Source of the DNA: Apus apus
Taxonomy: Eukaryota > Chordata > Aves > Apodiformes > Apodidae
DNA length: 64,000 bases
NCBI RefSeq assembly: GCF_020740795.1
Contig: NC_067294.1
Coordinates: forward strand, 4,402,001 to 4,466,000
Reading direction: 5' to 3'
Shown: positions 40,586 to 53,181 of the stretch, piece after piece
Position numbering within the stretch: the stretch's first letter is position 1
Layout of the letters: each line of letters starts with the position of its first letter
Notes under the pieces: model-generated
What the model saw: only the letters and a program-made list of their open reading frames with translations
Told to the model about the DNA's origin: nothing
Database searches by the model: none
Translations under genes and position numbers: made by a program

Positions 40586-43500
40586 GTAACAGCCACTGCT
40601 TCCAAAGAAACATTCCAAAACATGATATGCCAAATACTCCAAGCCCCGAACGCCTGGCAAGCTTTGAGAACACAGGTGTGAAACTCCCCATTCCTATGTA
40701 CAAGTAGGTACTAAGACCTGCAGATCCCAGCAGTGCACAGGCAGGAACCATCTGCTGGTGCAATTACCTGTATTTCCACTCCAAAGCCCAGTGCAGGCAG
40801 TAGGTGCATGAGCACAAACACTGTAAGAAATGAAGTGTTCAGCTTGGGAGTCCATTGGTGTTGGGTGATCACATGTATATTTGCCCGTGTTCAGACTGAG
40901 AAATTAAGGTATTAGGCACATGGGAGACTGGTGGACAAGCCTGGATTGAGTGTTCAGTAGCCTTGACTTGTATTCTGTTCCAAAAAAGACAGTGAAGAGA
41001 TTTCTTCCACATGAACTCAGAGAACATTAGACTGGGCTGCAGATCCAGCACATGGTGCCAAATCTCCTTAACTACAAGCAAGGTTGATTTTATTGACAAA
41101 TATACTGATATACTGCTCAGCTGGTATGGCACAGAGCTGGAACTAAACAGATCAGTTTTATTCTTGATCCTTCTCTGTCCCTGACCTTCACATTGTACCA
41201 TTTGTGTGCTGCCAGTTCCCTTGTGCAGCTTTGCCTCATCTGCTGAGGAGAGGTGCTATAAAGAAACTAGGCATCATTATCAAAACTGTGTTTACAGATT
41301 ACCTAAAGTTGTTCCAGGAATCCCATGTAGTCTTAAAAAGGAACATTTGCAGCGAGAGTGAGGAACTTGTGAAGATACATCACGGCTGCTTTGCAGGGTG
41401 GTGACATTCTTTGCCATATGTCACGAGGAACTAACAGCGATTCTAACCCAAAGTGTGGGGAATGCCTCGACTCCCAGCCAGAGCCCAGGTAAAGAAAATG
41501 CTTTATTGCAGCTTGTTTTGTAAAAGGCAATAAAAGGCTGAAGAAGCATCACGGCTCCTAACAACATGAAGCTAATAATCAATATGATAAACTATCATTT
41601 ACATGAATAGGAAATTGAACTCACATTTCATTTCCTAGGCCTTTGTTGCTCCCATTCAGTTGCAGTGATGGTGCTATTCAGGAAAGCCAGCGTGGTGCCT
41701 GTTTACAAGGGAGCTTTGCAAAACAAAGACAGTCACGGTCAAAACTTCGATGGTCCATTCAGTATATTTACATGGAAGGCCTCTGAAGGAAAAACGGTGT
41801 TCTGAAACCCATGGGATAGTTTGGTTGGAAGTGGTCAGTAGCAGGGAAGGATCTCATGGTTATCTAGATGTGTGGTTGCCACAGAAAAGAGCATCTAAAA
41901 AAGCATCTGGTTTTCAAAGAGAGGCTTGATCAAACTTTCCTCATCCAGGTAAAACCACCACATCACAAGTCCCTTAGCTACATGGCAAGTGCCATTGTGC
42001 TCTGCATGCAGACAGCAGCATTGGCCAAATCTGCCTCCAGAGGAAACTGGCACAAACTCTTTGCTTTCACTAGGAGTAGAGAATGTGCCATGCCAACATC
42101 TGACAATACATTTCAGGACCTAAGCACAATGTACCAGCTGAGCAGCTCCCAGAAACGAGCCCATTTTCCTTCTTTCCTTTAATGAGGAGAAAGGAATTGC
42201 TCTGGATTTACAATGGAGCAGACTGAAAGCCCAGTTGGAACCACTGTTTTTAAGAAAACCTTGCTATGCCATAACTTTTCACGGTTCAGTTGCTAAATTA
42301 CACATTATAAAAATAAGTGCAATTGAGAGACTGAGTTAATCTCACAAGTTTAAACACCGCCCTGTAATGACTGCTTTATATTGGCCTGTAGTAAAGCACT
42401 TTACAGGGCACGCAGGAGATTTATCCGCACGCATATGTTAAATACTCCTGGGAATTTTCTCACATGGAGAGATGAGGCCTGACACAAAACTGAGTAGGGA
42501 CAAAACATTGCCATCATTCACACTGCACCAGGAATGCCACCCAGTAAGGAAAAACTTTACAACACCTAAAGGAGATAAGACCAGATAGCCAGCATAGCAA
42601 TAAGATGTTGCTTTTGGAAGTGCAGACTTTCCTAACCTGACAACCAGTGCAGATTCTGGAAACCTAACAAAGAGCTGACTGTCTCCTTGCAAGGAAATGA
42701 GAGCTTAGGCCTTGACTATAAATAGATGGTAGAGAAGCATGGGTGGTTTGCAGAGTAGTTTACCAAAGCCAAGAGTATTTAGAGCCAAATTAGGTTCCTG
42801 CACATAAAAATTCCCTGGAATTTCGGGTGAGTTCATATGGGATTGCTTGCCCAGGCAGCCTGGGGCTGACAGACTGCACCCAACTGCCTTTAGCAGTTCT
42901 CTCTAGTGAAAAGATCCATCCAGGCTGACTCAGAGATACTGGGTGAGAAAACCTTGAAATTAAATAAATATGATGGTTAAAAAGTTGCATATACAGTACC
43001 AGTGTTTTCTTTTAATAATCATGCTTCAGAATAGTACCACAGCTAAGCAGGAATAAGTCAGCCAAGTGCTCTCAGGGGACAAAACAGGATGCCACACAAA
43101 TGTCAGCACACCCAGCACTCCTGATGCACTTTGTTTGGATGCATCAGCTCCCTCAGCTGTAATACCCTCCCAAGCAGTAAACCAAAGAGAATTCTTAATC
43201 CTTCAGTGTTATCATTACTAGTGTATCATTCACCCACTTGTCTGCAAGCTGCCTTTCTCTCCCACCAACTGCTTAGTCTTACAACAATGCCTCATTTCTG
43301 GCTCAGAAGCCCAACAATAGGCTCTCCCCTGAGCTCATGGCAGCATCTCGAGATGACTCGGCAGGAGGCAGCATAACAAGGATTGACAGGCATCCTCCCA
43401 GGGACACTCAACTTATCCATCATGCTGCTGACACACTCCACACCCAGAGGAGCCCATCCAGACTATGGAAGATTTCTAGGTACCGTGTAGCTGCTCCTGA

Positions 43501-46460
43501 CTGACCATCTAAAAGGTAGCAGGCCTTGTGACAGCAGCAGAAGAGAGTACCTATTTCTTGGGATGGTCACTGGATGGACTTTGCCATGCTGGTTTGAGCT
43601 CAGTCCGAGTAAAGCAAAGCAGTGGGCAGAGAGGACTCAAGTCCTACTTCCAGTTCAAGAACATTGACTGGCACCTAAAAGGAAATAACACTGCAAAACC
43701 AATTTTAAGTTATGTTGCTGTGCAAAGGGTCTCTCTTTCCAACAAAATAAAAATACTCTTCAGCCTTTTTAAAAAAGGAAATTGAAAAAACTGTTTTCAG
43801 AGGATGCACTGTTGTTGGGTAGTGCCAAAACCCACCAACATTTGCTGTCCAGAATAACATGAATTATCTTTATCTGACTGCTCTGAGCTCAGAAAAAGCC
43901 AGTTTTCCTTCGGGTTAAGTTCCTAAGCTCTGAACAGCAACTCATTTCTGAAGCTGGGCATGCTGGAATGCAGGAACTTATACAGGCAAAAGGGAACTGC
44001 CTTTGACTGAGGTTTTTGCCATCTTCAAAGTATGTTCAAGGCTCCTGGCAGTTTAACTGCTCTTCAAGATAGTAAATCTCTGATGAGACAGGAAGGCTGA
44101 ACAACCATATACTTCAGACTGGCTCAATCTGTGTGGTTCCAAGAATAACTTGCAGTGCAGGTGACAGCAAGAATCTGATCAGCAATGTTCCAGGAGAAAG
44201 TCTGTTGAAAAAAACAGAATGATGGGAAACAGACTGAACTGCTAGTTTTATGGACACAGCTCTATCCCAGCACTAAGGCAGTAAAACTAAAATGAACTCC
44301 CTCAAAGTTAAAAATACCAATAAAACTCGATAGGCAAGGTAATTATTTTGACTCAACAGATGGAGAAAACAAGTCACTTGTTCCCACAGAGTGGCTTGCC
44401 TTACTATTTGGTGTGAGGAAGGTATCTTTCAGTTCATCTGTTTTTTCCAAACCTACATTTTCTGTGATATAGATTTATAACCCCGGCCAAGCCTGGGCCA
44501 AATAAAAAGCTGAAGACCAAATTAAATGTAAGCAGCACGTCCTGCAACAGCCTCTTCTGTGGTGCCACAGCTCCCCCAGGGGACCAGGTGGGTTGTCCAC
44601 TCTGTATTCCCAGGACTGACCCACCCACATCCTACTTATTAATGCAGGTTCCTCAAGCACTCGGCTGTGAGAATTGCTAGATTGAAACTCATCCTGGGTG
44701 TGCAGATACAGGGAGTCAGGATGGCACCCAAGGGATGAAGGTACCTTTGCTCTCTTTACCTCTCCCTTAGAAGCATGGAGGTGAACACCAGTCAGCAACT
44801 GAAGGTGCCAGCTCTAACCTTAGAGGATAAATCCATGGCAGACACACACTTGAATGACTGAAGCTTTATATGGGGTTACAGAGGTAACATCTGCAACATC
44901 AGCTGCCTTTGCCTTTTCTCCTAGTAAGGACTCACATACTCCCTGTGGAAGGTATGATCGCCTACAGGTACAATACAGCACAGGTCTGTCACAAAGGCAA
45001 AACTGAAAACTCCAGCAGTAACATGAAGATATTTCTTGTCAAGCAGTATCATATCAAAACAAGCAAGCAAATGCCACAGTAACAAACAAAATACAGGAGA
45101 ATGTTTTGTGAATTCACTGGATTTTATTTTGGCTGACAGGAAAACATGAAGCACAACTGTCCCGTAATGGGAGCAATCAGATATGTATGGGGACATTAAT
45201 TACAGGCAAAATAAATTAGTTGCAAACAGATCTATTTACTGTATTTCTAACCACCTCTTTTCTTTTTTTTTTTTTCTTCATATTGAGGGTTTGGGCTCGT
45301 TTTTTTGTTTTTTTATTTCTTCTGCTAAAATCCCCAGGATTTTCAGGTCTCAGTACTGCAGGGAGCAGTTTTCTAAATGTTTATTCTCTGGGCTGGCAAT
45401 AGTGGTTCATTCCACAGAGAATTGTTTATCCACTAAGATAAACATTTAGCTTAAACAAGGCTTAATGTTACAGACAAATTACTTATGTTTCTAGTAATTA
45501 CTCAAGTTAGGGGAGCATGTTTTTTCATGAAACAAATTATGAAATTGCTTGTTTAGCATTAGACAAGCATGTTAATATTTCAGAGTTGTGAAAATGGCAT
45601 TGCTTTCTCCATCCTAGCCAGTCAAACCATAACATACAAAGCTTGAAGTTAACAGTGCAAGTACAACTCTTAAGTTAAAAAGCCCCCCAAACCACAGACC
45701 AGCTACTTTAGAGAAGGTACTAGTGTGGGAATAACCCATGGCCTGTTGAGCAGCATGGCTACCTACCCATTGTCTTCTATTTGAGAATTTCAAGAGATTA
45801 AAGTTCAAGGATAAACAACAATACAAGGAAAACAAGAGAAACCAGCTAAGAGCAGAACACAGAAAACACCCTTAAGATGAGTTGCTTCAATTTAAGCATC
45901 TTTCTTTCAAACAATCCACCTTCTTGTGATTTCTAATGGAAACTAAAGACTGATTTATAATCACTGTGCCTTTCACCACGGGGATGGGAAAAGTATGTTC
46001 AGTAGACCTTCAAATATGTCCTTCAAATTACATTCTGACAAAATACATCAGGCTCATGTGACTCACCTTCAAGAGTGACGTGAGCTCAGTGATGTAGTCA
46101 GCAACTGGAACTCTAAAGTTGGTAATATGTCTGCAGTGACTGATACCTAAGTTACATCCAAGTACCTCCCTTCATAATGGAATTTGTGTCTGCTAAAGAA
46201 GTGCTGAACCACAACCCTGTTTCACAAAGCAGAGATCAGCTGTACCTCACTTGGGAACCTGCACTGGTGTAAATAACTTTGTTCTCCACAGCCAGCCAAA
46301 CCAAGATAAATGGAAAAAATAGCAGTTAAGTCACACTTGTTGAAAATTTGTCTTTTTCTAAACACCTAATTAAATTAATCTTGTGTGACATTCACTTTGT
46401 CAACAGAAAAGCTACTAGAACATCCTAATGTATCAGACACAGGTAGTTATGGTGATAACA

Positions 46461-46466
46461 TTTATT
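46461..46466 (-). terminator. Poly(A) signal of NME5
   Basis: TTTATT on the + strand is AATAAA on the - strand, 91 bases after the NME5 stop codon. This gives a short 3' UTR of roughly 110 nt. No competing signal lies closer to the stop. Confidence 0.65.
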
Positions 46467-46556
46467 TCAGATATTGATCACATAGGCAAGAGATACATTG
46501 AAAATGGAAACAAGTATCTGTAATGTGGAATGCTTGGGATTGTTTCCACTGAGCTC

Positions 46557-49500
46557 TCACCCTTGATGCTTTTCCTCCATGACTGGATGTTGTAGCCTAG
46601 GTTTATTAGGATTGTGCTCAATCAGCCAGTCAGCCAGCCAGGTCTGTGGAAAACAAACATTTTCAGTTCACTGTTCTTCTCTGTGAAGTGTACAGGGGAA
46701 TATTAAGAGCATAATTTGAAACCTGTGACACAGCCACTCTCCAACTGTGATGTGAAATTAAGACCTTTTGGTAAAAATGGAAACACAAATGACCTGGATT
46801 TTTATATCTTCACAGCTTACACTGCTTTTGAACAATTCACACTGGCATTCAGAAGACAGTTTGTCCTGGCAATGCCTGTCATGGTTTATGCAAAAGAACA
46901 TTTGAACCAGATTTTAAATAATCCAGTCAACTCTGTTCTGGAATGAAGCTGTAACAACATGCATTAAACTGCTATGAAATATTACTCTTAACAACACTTA
47001 CAGATACTTTATCTAGTAATATTCAATGAAATTGCCAGTCTTCTGCACTGAAATCACCAAAACTTATAACCAAAATATGATTACTTTTTGAGAGTCATAA
47101 GTTTTCCAGCAAATTGTACTTAGATAAGAGTGTGGAAGGTAGGAATGTGAGCCCTAACTTCACCTGCCAAGGTCTTGGCCTGGCCTTGGGCAAGTTAACC
47201 CTTTGCCTTCATTTCTCCACTTGTAAAGAGAAGGTTTTAACACATCCTTACTTACTTCAAAAGGCTGTTGACAGTTTCTGGAATGTTAAGTATAACAAAC
47301 TTCATACCATACCCTGAAGTGAAAGAATTGATAGCTGACCAGTAAGGCAAGCAACTCTCCCTAGTCTAGTCTTTTGACTAAGAACTCAAATTTTAATTAC
47401 ACCCATGGTTAAAAGGAGAAATACGTGAGAGAAGGGCAAGATGAACCAGCCTGATAACTAGAAAGTAGTCACAGGACAAGATTTTTCTGTAGGTCAGTTT
47501 GACTATTCAAGATGGGTTACACTCAAACTAATCATAATTAATTTTCCTGGTGAACTGTGGGGCAACCCAAATAAACACTAATCAATGCTGTATAGTCAAA
47601 ATAGCAGCTTATCCTAAAGAAGGATTGGTAAGATTAATCTCAATAAACATAACAATGACAAAACATAGACACTAAGAACTCAACAGTATTTTACTCAATT
47701 GTGTAACTATTAAAAGTGTAATTAACATCTCAGTACCTATTGCAGGATAGCTATTTAATCTCATACATCAGAAACAGTAAATACTGTAAAAACCTATATT
47801 TGACAACATATGCTAGTACCCATTTACCTTTCCAGCCATCTGTAATACCTATGTGTTGGAGTTTTATAGAAGTCACCTAAAAGCCCTCCCATTTCATCAA
47901 GCCTGATTTCATTTGGTGAAGGCCCTCACTTCACCTGTAAAAAAAACCAATCAGCTTCTTAAAAGGCTCATATTATTTGATTGGCTCATTAGCAGGGAAC
48001 TACAACAGCACAGCTCTTTAATTAAAAATAAGTAGCTTTCCAATACACAGGGACTTTATTAATGAAAAGCAAATGTATCAGAAAAATACTGAAACACTGG
48101 ACATACCATTGGGTCTGCTGGCTTCTCCTTGCACAGGGCAGTGAGCCCAGCTAGTAATGTAGGCTTCACATAAAGGTTCAAGTAATCTCGAGCTCTCTGT
48201 CCAGTTGGAATTGGCTCCAAGATCACTGTGAAGAGTAACCAAAGCAGCTTGTAGAGTGATATAAAAGGGCATTCTTTCCAAGGTTGTTTATAGATGAGCT
48301 GTTGTTTTCCTTAATAAGTTAATACATCACGTTTTTTATAGCTTCTCCCACAACAAACTGCAAAGAAACTACCTGTAGCCCTTTACAATGTCCCTGAGGT
48401 CATCTTACTAATTATAGACAATTACAAAAGGGAAGGAAATGGTACCATCTGGGGAAAAGCTGCATCCTTGAAGATGCACTGGGGGCAGGAGAGAAACAAT
48501 ATATCTCATGTTAAGTGCTCTGTCCTTGCAGCTTGAAGGTAGTTTCTGAAGACCCTAAGAATCCCACCTTAGGCCCAGCTTTGTCACTGGGACGAGGAGA
48601 AGAGACATGACTTACAACAGGTAAAGTTTGTAGGAAAGTGCAACATCTTTTATTAAACTAACTGCTGCACTTGACAGAAACAGCAGTTTTTCTAGCAGAG
48701 TTCCCTTTGCATCTTTCTGTCTAGGAGCAAAGCCATCTTTCAACTGTTACATTACAAACGAGATCACCTCCCAGCTTTTCCAGGGTCTATGGCCCATTTC
48801 TCTGGCACTTGACTTTGGAATTGCACTATCTTGAGAGCATCCAGCTGCCCTTGAACAGGAATTACTCAGCCTGAGCCCAAGAAGAGAGTCAGTCTTCTCA
48901 AGCCATCAGCAGTCCTGGGGCTGACACTGCCAGAAAGGCATTCTGGAGTGTAATAGCTTCCCATTTCCTCTCATTTATCACCTCTCCTTGCTGCAGACTT
49001 TGAAAAGCAGAAGTAGTCCCTCTAATTATAATGTGTCTTCAGACACATGTAGGTATGTGTCATTTGTAGCAGGAAATATCAATTTATACATAAAGAGACT
49101 CACATTCTCATCTAGAGAACAAACCCAACCCCTTCTAAATCCAATTATATCTAGAACCTGGACAGAGACAAGTAATAACTGGGAAGGACACTACTCTCCC
49201 AAAGACTGGCACTGTATTCTTTGCACCATTTTTACCTTCTGGAAACATGAATCGAATTTCTCTTTCTGCAGAGAAAATGGTGGAGCTGCCATGAAGTGCA
49301 TTCCTCAGATCATCAGTCCCATAGATTGCTCTTAAGCTAAAAGACAAGAGAAAGAGCTGCTTGGTTGGCAACTGCAAATCCCTTCCAGGTCTCTACAGTC
49401 TGAGATTGTACAAAAGCAACATATATGGACTAATTAACACAGCATTGGCTTGATTTTGTTTTTAAACAGTGTAAGGAGCTACCTAAAATTTATGTTCATG

Positions 49501-51865
49501 CACTCCGTAAAATGGCTGAACTTTACATACTAAAAAACAAAGATGAAAAGCTGTATTACATGAAATTTAACAGGCCACTCCAAATGTGTAGCACTATTGT
49601 AAAAGTGAAAAAAAAAAAAAAGAAAAAAAAGAAAAAGGAGATAAATTCTGGTCTCAATGAAGAGAAAGACAAAATCCTAGTGACTTCACTAAGGTTACCT
49701 GTGAGGGTGAGTTCTCTTAGCTCTGAAGCTGTCTGATGGTCCAAGCAACTCCTTCCAGTAGGAGACTGCACAATATCTGGCAAGAACCATGGCAACTGAA
49801 GGTCCAGAGCTCACATAGGCTATTAAATTAGGAAAAAACACTTTTCCATATTGGTCTGCATAAAAGTTGCTACTTTGCTCTGGGCTTAATTGGAGCTTCC
49901 GTTTCTATAAAGTGTAAAAGAAACAAAAAATGAAACAAACTTGGCAAATTAATATTTCTGCCTCAGATGGGATCCAGTCCTCTGGTGCAGTCAGATCCTC
50001 AAGTACAGGAAAACAGACACAGAGTAACTGTTCCAGACTAATCTGATTCCCCCAGATCTGATCCTCTTTGAGATAGTGAGTAACAAAGAGCAAGAGTTTT
50101 CCAAGTTAATTAAGCAGACAAACAGGCCATTTGAGTAAGAGGAGATTTTAGCCTACACAAACTACAGCACTTTAAAACTTATGGATGACTTCAAGTACAG
50201 TCAAGGCACAGCACAGAAAAAATGAAGACCATTACAAGGGCAGGAGTTAATCACTCAGCTGCTCCAGCATAATGTTCTACTTTAAACCATTTTCTCTTCA
50301 GCCCACACCATTAATTATGCAATTGTTCTATTTTTCATTCAGTACTCATGCTTTATGATTCTCACAAGAGCTGCCTAACCAGCAGGTGCCCAGGATTAGG
50401 ACAAATCTGGGAGGTTATCAGAAGGCACGAGGTAGTCATAGAGAAGAACATTTGTAAAGGGCATTATTTGAGCCCAAACTCATGTAATAGAGTACCACAA
50501 ATTCAGATTCCTAATAACTTCAGCACCAAAAGTCACTGGAGAGATCAGAAGGTGCTATTAAACATCTCGTCTTTAAAAATAAATAAGTGATAAAGATCTG
50601 ATTGATCTCATCTCTCGACACATCCCTTAGAAATCAAAACAGCCAGAAAGGTGAGGGAGGGAAGTATAAAAATAAAAACAACAAACGCGGAAAAGGGGCA
50701 CTCAGAAGAAGGCAAAAAATTATTACAATTTGGGGGAAAAAAATAAAATCGAGAATGGGAGGATGAGGATGATGGGGATGCAGGGGATGGGGCTCAGGGG
50801 ATGCTCAGGGGATGCTCAGGCCACGCCCCCCGGCCACGCCCCCGGCCGCCAGGCGCGAGGCCGCAGCGCCCCCCCGTGGCCGCTCGGGGCGGAGGCGCCG
50901 CCGCCCGCCGGGGACCCGGGGCGGGGACTCCGCCTTATCCCGGTCCTGCCAGAAATAGCAGCTAAAAAAGAGGGAAAAACCTCCTGCCCGGCACAGAGCA
51001 GCGTTGCTGACCCCTTGCCGAAGAGCTTGACGCACCCCTCGCTTCCAGCGCTCCTGCTTTAGTTCCCAGAGTCTGACCTTGTATCAAATGCTCTTACAGA
51101 ACGAGTGTGTCAACAGCCCAAAAACTGACCATGTATTTATAAGCAAATGTCAATTATTTTTTTCTTAATCGCATTCTAGAGCCCTTCCCAGCAGCACAGG
51201 GTCTCAAGGCACCATGGCCACCACATCAGGTCCAAAATGTTAAAGGAAAAGCTCGTCAAGGCCCATTTGGATGAAACATTTGTAATGCCCTTAAATACCC
51301 ATAAAGCCCTTTTACGTTAAAAACAGTGGAAAGAAAAAATAGGTCAGACCACAACTGGCCAGCCAACTAATTACATTAATTCTCTACACACTCATCTGGC
51401 AAATGCCTGCTGTGTGAAACCCTGTATACCAGAAGGATACGCTCTCCAGAGAGTTACTTTGGAAAGTCCACATATCTGCTACATATGTTTTCTAAATCCA
51501 AGTTTATTAACAAAGTCTGTGTTTTCCTGTAGACAGCAGAATAGTTGGGTCTGTTCTGTTCCATCCCATACACCAACAAAATGTAGCTCTGGCAGCAGTG
51601 TTGATGACATATGAAAAATACAAAGTGATTTTTGGACAGACTAGCTTTTAATTACTGGCTTGACTGATGAAAGTTATTATAAATATTGTTCTGGCTTATA
51701 AAGCACAGTTATTTTCTCTGGAAAACAGTCTGTTACCTGAAGGATCATGAATCCTGATTGGAGAATGAGATTCTCTATTTCTTCTTCTTTATCAACAGCA
51801 TCTGGTTTGATGAGGGCCAGAGTTCTTTCCACGGGAATCTGAGGTTCAGGCATTAACAACCTCAT
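46557..51865 (-). CDS. NME5: NME5, radial-spoke NDK/Dpy-30 protein, complete coding region
   Basis: On the - strand five coding exons join in frame: 51865-51737, 49904-49699, 49336-49236, 48225-48107 and 46643-46557. They give 213 residues (human 212). NME5 is a nucleoside-diphosphate-kinase-like component of axonemal radial spokes, needed for motile cilia and sperm flagella. Residues 1-146 form the NDK domain (VERTLALIKPDAVDKEEEI, SPEQSSNFYADQYGKVFF, IYGTDDLRNALHGS), with the active-site-type His at 127 kept but SS following where kinases have SD. Residues about 157-197 form a Dpy-30 motif (ARDYLNLYVKPTLLAGL, WLADWLIEHNPNKP). The start MRLLMPEPQ was chosen because it matches the human N-terminus and has A at -3. 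An in-frame ATG eight codons upstream (51889) is possible. An acceptor (CATTGCAG) at 51904 shows that 5' UTR continues in an upstream exon. Confidence 0.96.
50790..50960. promoter_or_regulatory. Small CpG island inside NME5 intron
   Basis: Within the 1.8-kb intron between the first two coding exons of NME5 lies a sharply GC- and CpG-rich patch with two CCACGCCCCC (Sp/KLF-type) boxes near 50821-50843 and several GGGGCGG-like cores. It begins in an 11-bp tandem repeat and ends abruptly in AT-rich DNA. It may be an internal promoter or a relic island. No exon or start codon that would use it can be supported. Confidence 0.4.
50792..50820. repeat. 11-bp tandem repeat at the edge of the intronic CpG island
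   Basis: The unit GCTCAGGGGAT occurs twice in a row and is followed by a partial third copy GCTCAGG. Upstream GGGGATG and GATGAGGATGATGG motifs look like decayed copies of a related GGGGATG repeat. Confidence 0.8.
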
Positions 51866-52851
51866 CTTGGCTTCTAAATCAGAACTCATGTGTTCCTTTT
51901 GCACTGCAATGACATCAGTTCAGTATATCTGGAGTCTGTCCACCACAGTCACCTGCGGTGACATTTATTCCATACTCTGGAAAAAGAGAGTGTCACCCCC
52001 ACTTCACAACATCCACCTGAGGTTTTCTCTGGACTCATTAGCATTCTAGCTTCCAGTCCCCTTTTTCAGTGCAGCAGCAGTTTGTGGAAAATAAGCCAAA
52101 AATTAAATTTTAGCTAATAATAAAGCGTAAAGTCTGCTGTTTTCTAGCATTTCACTGATTAACTTGGACAATTTATGAGGAACAGAAGCACGATCATGCA
52201 CTCTGCTAGATGCTCTCCACATTCCCGCTGTCTCCTCACACCAACCCTGTGCTTCACCAAGCCCAAACTCCAAATTCCCACGCAGAGAGACTGTGGTGTG
52301 GGACTTACTCCTTGGATCTATTCCACCTGTAAGCCGCTGGGTATTTCTCAACTGTTATTTAGTTCTTAGATTTACGGACTCAAGACAAAGTGCCAGTTTT
52401 CTAACCGGATCAGGCCATTAGCAAGCTATTAAGAGCACAAAATTGTTCTGTGAACAGAGGACCTAGTGCAGACGGGTTTCCTACAGACTTGTGACCATTT
52501 GTGACCTTCGTTTTCCCCCATCCTTCCTCTGCCTCCACAGAGCCCTGGGTCTCTCTCTCCCCATCCGCACTGGACAGGACACGGGCAGGCAGACTGGCCA
52601 GCTCCCTGCCACAAAAGCCCTGGATAACTGCCGAGCTGCACCCGCCTTCTCAGCCGGAATGACCTTTTCTGCACCTTTACCTTCGAGACTCCTCGCTCAC
52701 TTTTCAAATCGGGTTGAACAGGCTGCGTCGGGGCCAGAAGAGCCGAGCACAGGACGGCCGGGGCTGCCTCGGCGGGGCAAGCGGGCTGAAAGCACTGACC
52801 CCGCAAGGCTCGGAGCAGCCGGCCGGCGGCGCGGCAGCCTGGCAGGGGCGG

Positions 52852-52935
52852 CCCAGGACTCGATGGAGCCCCCAGGAAGCAGCTCCCAGGACTCGATGGA
52901 GCTCCCAGGACTCGATGGAGCCCCCAGGACGCAGC
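52852..52935. repeat. 18-bp repeat, three copies, in the NME5 CpG island
   Basis: CCCAGGACTCGATGGAGC occurs at 52852-52869, 52885-52902 and 52904-52921. A CCCCCAGGA(A/C)GCAGCTCCC segment follows copies one and three. The array is therefore a nested duplication of about 33 and 19 bp units. It lies about 60-150 bp from the X-box, on its NME5-gene side. Confidence 0.85.
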
Positions 52936-52997
52936 TCCCGAGCTCTCCCCACAGAGCCGCGGCGGCCCAGCCCGCGCGGCCCGGCCCTGCCGCCGCC

Positions 52998-53010
52998 GTT
53001 GCCAGGCAAC
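52998..53010. promoter_or_regulatory. RFX X-box in the NME5 promoter
   Basis: GTTGCC-A-GGCAAC is a perfect palindromic match to the X-box form GTNRCC, 0-3 bases, RGYAAC bound by RFX factors, which together with FOXJ1 drive motile-cilium genes. It lies in the CpG island upstream of NME5, whose product belongs to the axoneme, so the site fits the gene's biology. Being palindromic it has no strand and could act on both sides. Confidence 0.7.
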
Positions 53011-53032
53011 CGCGGGGCGGAGCGGCCACAAG

Positions 53033-53181
53033 ATGGCCCCGGCGGGCCGAGCGGCGCCGGGCCCCAAGATGGCGGCTGCGGGGCTGCTGGCAGCGAGAGG
53101 CCGCCCGGGGCAGCCGCGGGTCTGCGGGCACAGAGCCGGGGGGCAGCGCTGCCCGGCTGTGGGCAGCTCGGCTGGTAGAGA
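53033..53181 (+). other. Candidate first coding exon of an unrecognised + strand gene
   Basis: Two in-frame ATGs (53033 and 53069) sit in AAGATGG contexts. The second lies in a YY1-like CAAGATGGCGGC, a context common at genes whose start codon is near the transcription start. The frame encodes MAAAGLLAARGRPGQPRV and continues Ala/Arg/Gly-rich without acidic residues, like a mitochondrial presequence. Donors follow at 53175 (GTAGAG) and 53182 (GTAAGG). The second would leave two bases of a codon, which fits the phase of the exon-like piece at 57920. No family was recognised, and a non-coding CpG-island transcript is equally possible. Confidence 0.25.

Larger units (their letters stand above)
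28430..46440. other. Intergenic region between WNT8A and NME5
   Basis: About 18 kb between the 3' ends of two genes that read toward each other. No recognisable protein was found. A CpG-bearing block at about 28.85-29.35 kb has long overlapping frames on both strands that look like composition artefacts. A small CpG cluster lies near 35.05-35.17 kb. One CR1 3' fragment is at 31596-31672. A 160-nt exon-like stretch at 40426-40585 and a possible regulatory block at 32.0-32.4 kb are listed separately. The right half (36-46 kb) is AT-richer and featureless to the eye. Confidence 0.55.

Noticed and set aside
40473-40763. 96-codon hydrophobic frame on the - strand
   Set aside because: It looks membrane-like (FGISCFGMFLWKQWLL) but has no clear partner exons or promoter, and overlaps another open stretch on the + strand.
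46716-46946. 76-codon + strand frame inside the last NME5 intron
   Set aside because: Its composition is protein-like, but it lies antisense within an intron and has no promoter or family match.
51866-51904. Longer NME5 N-terminus starting at the GTG of 51904 or the ATG of 51889
   Set aside because: The GTG is only a non-ATG start and directly abuts a splice acceptor. The 51889 ATG has a weak context, and the 51865 ATG gives the family's usual length and N-terminus. The 51889 ATG is not fully excluded.
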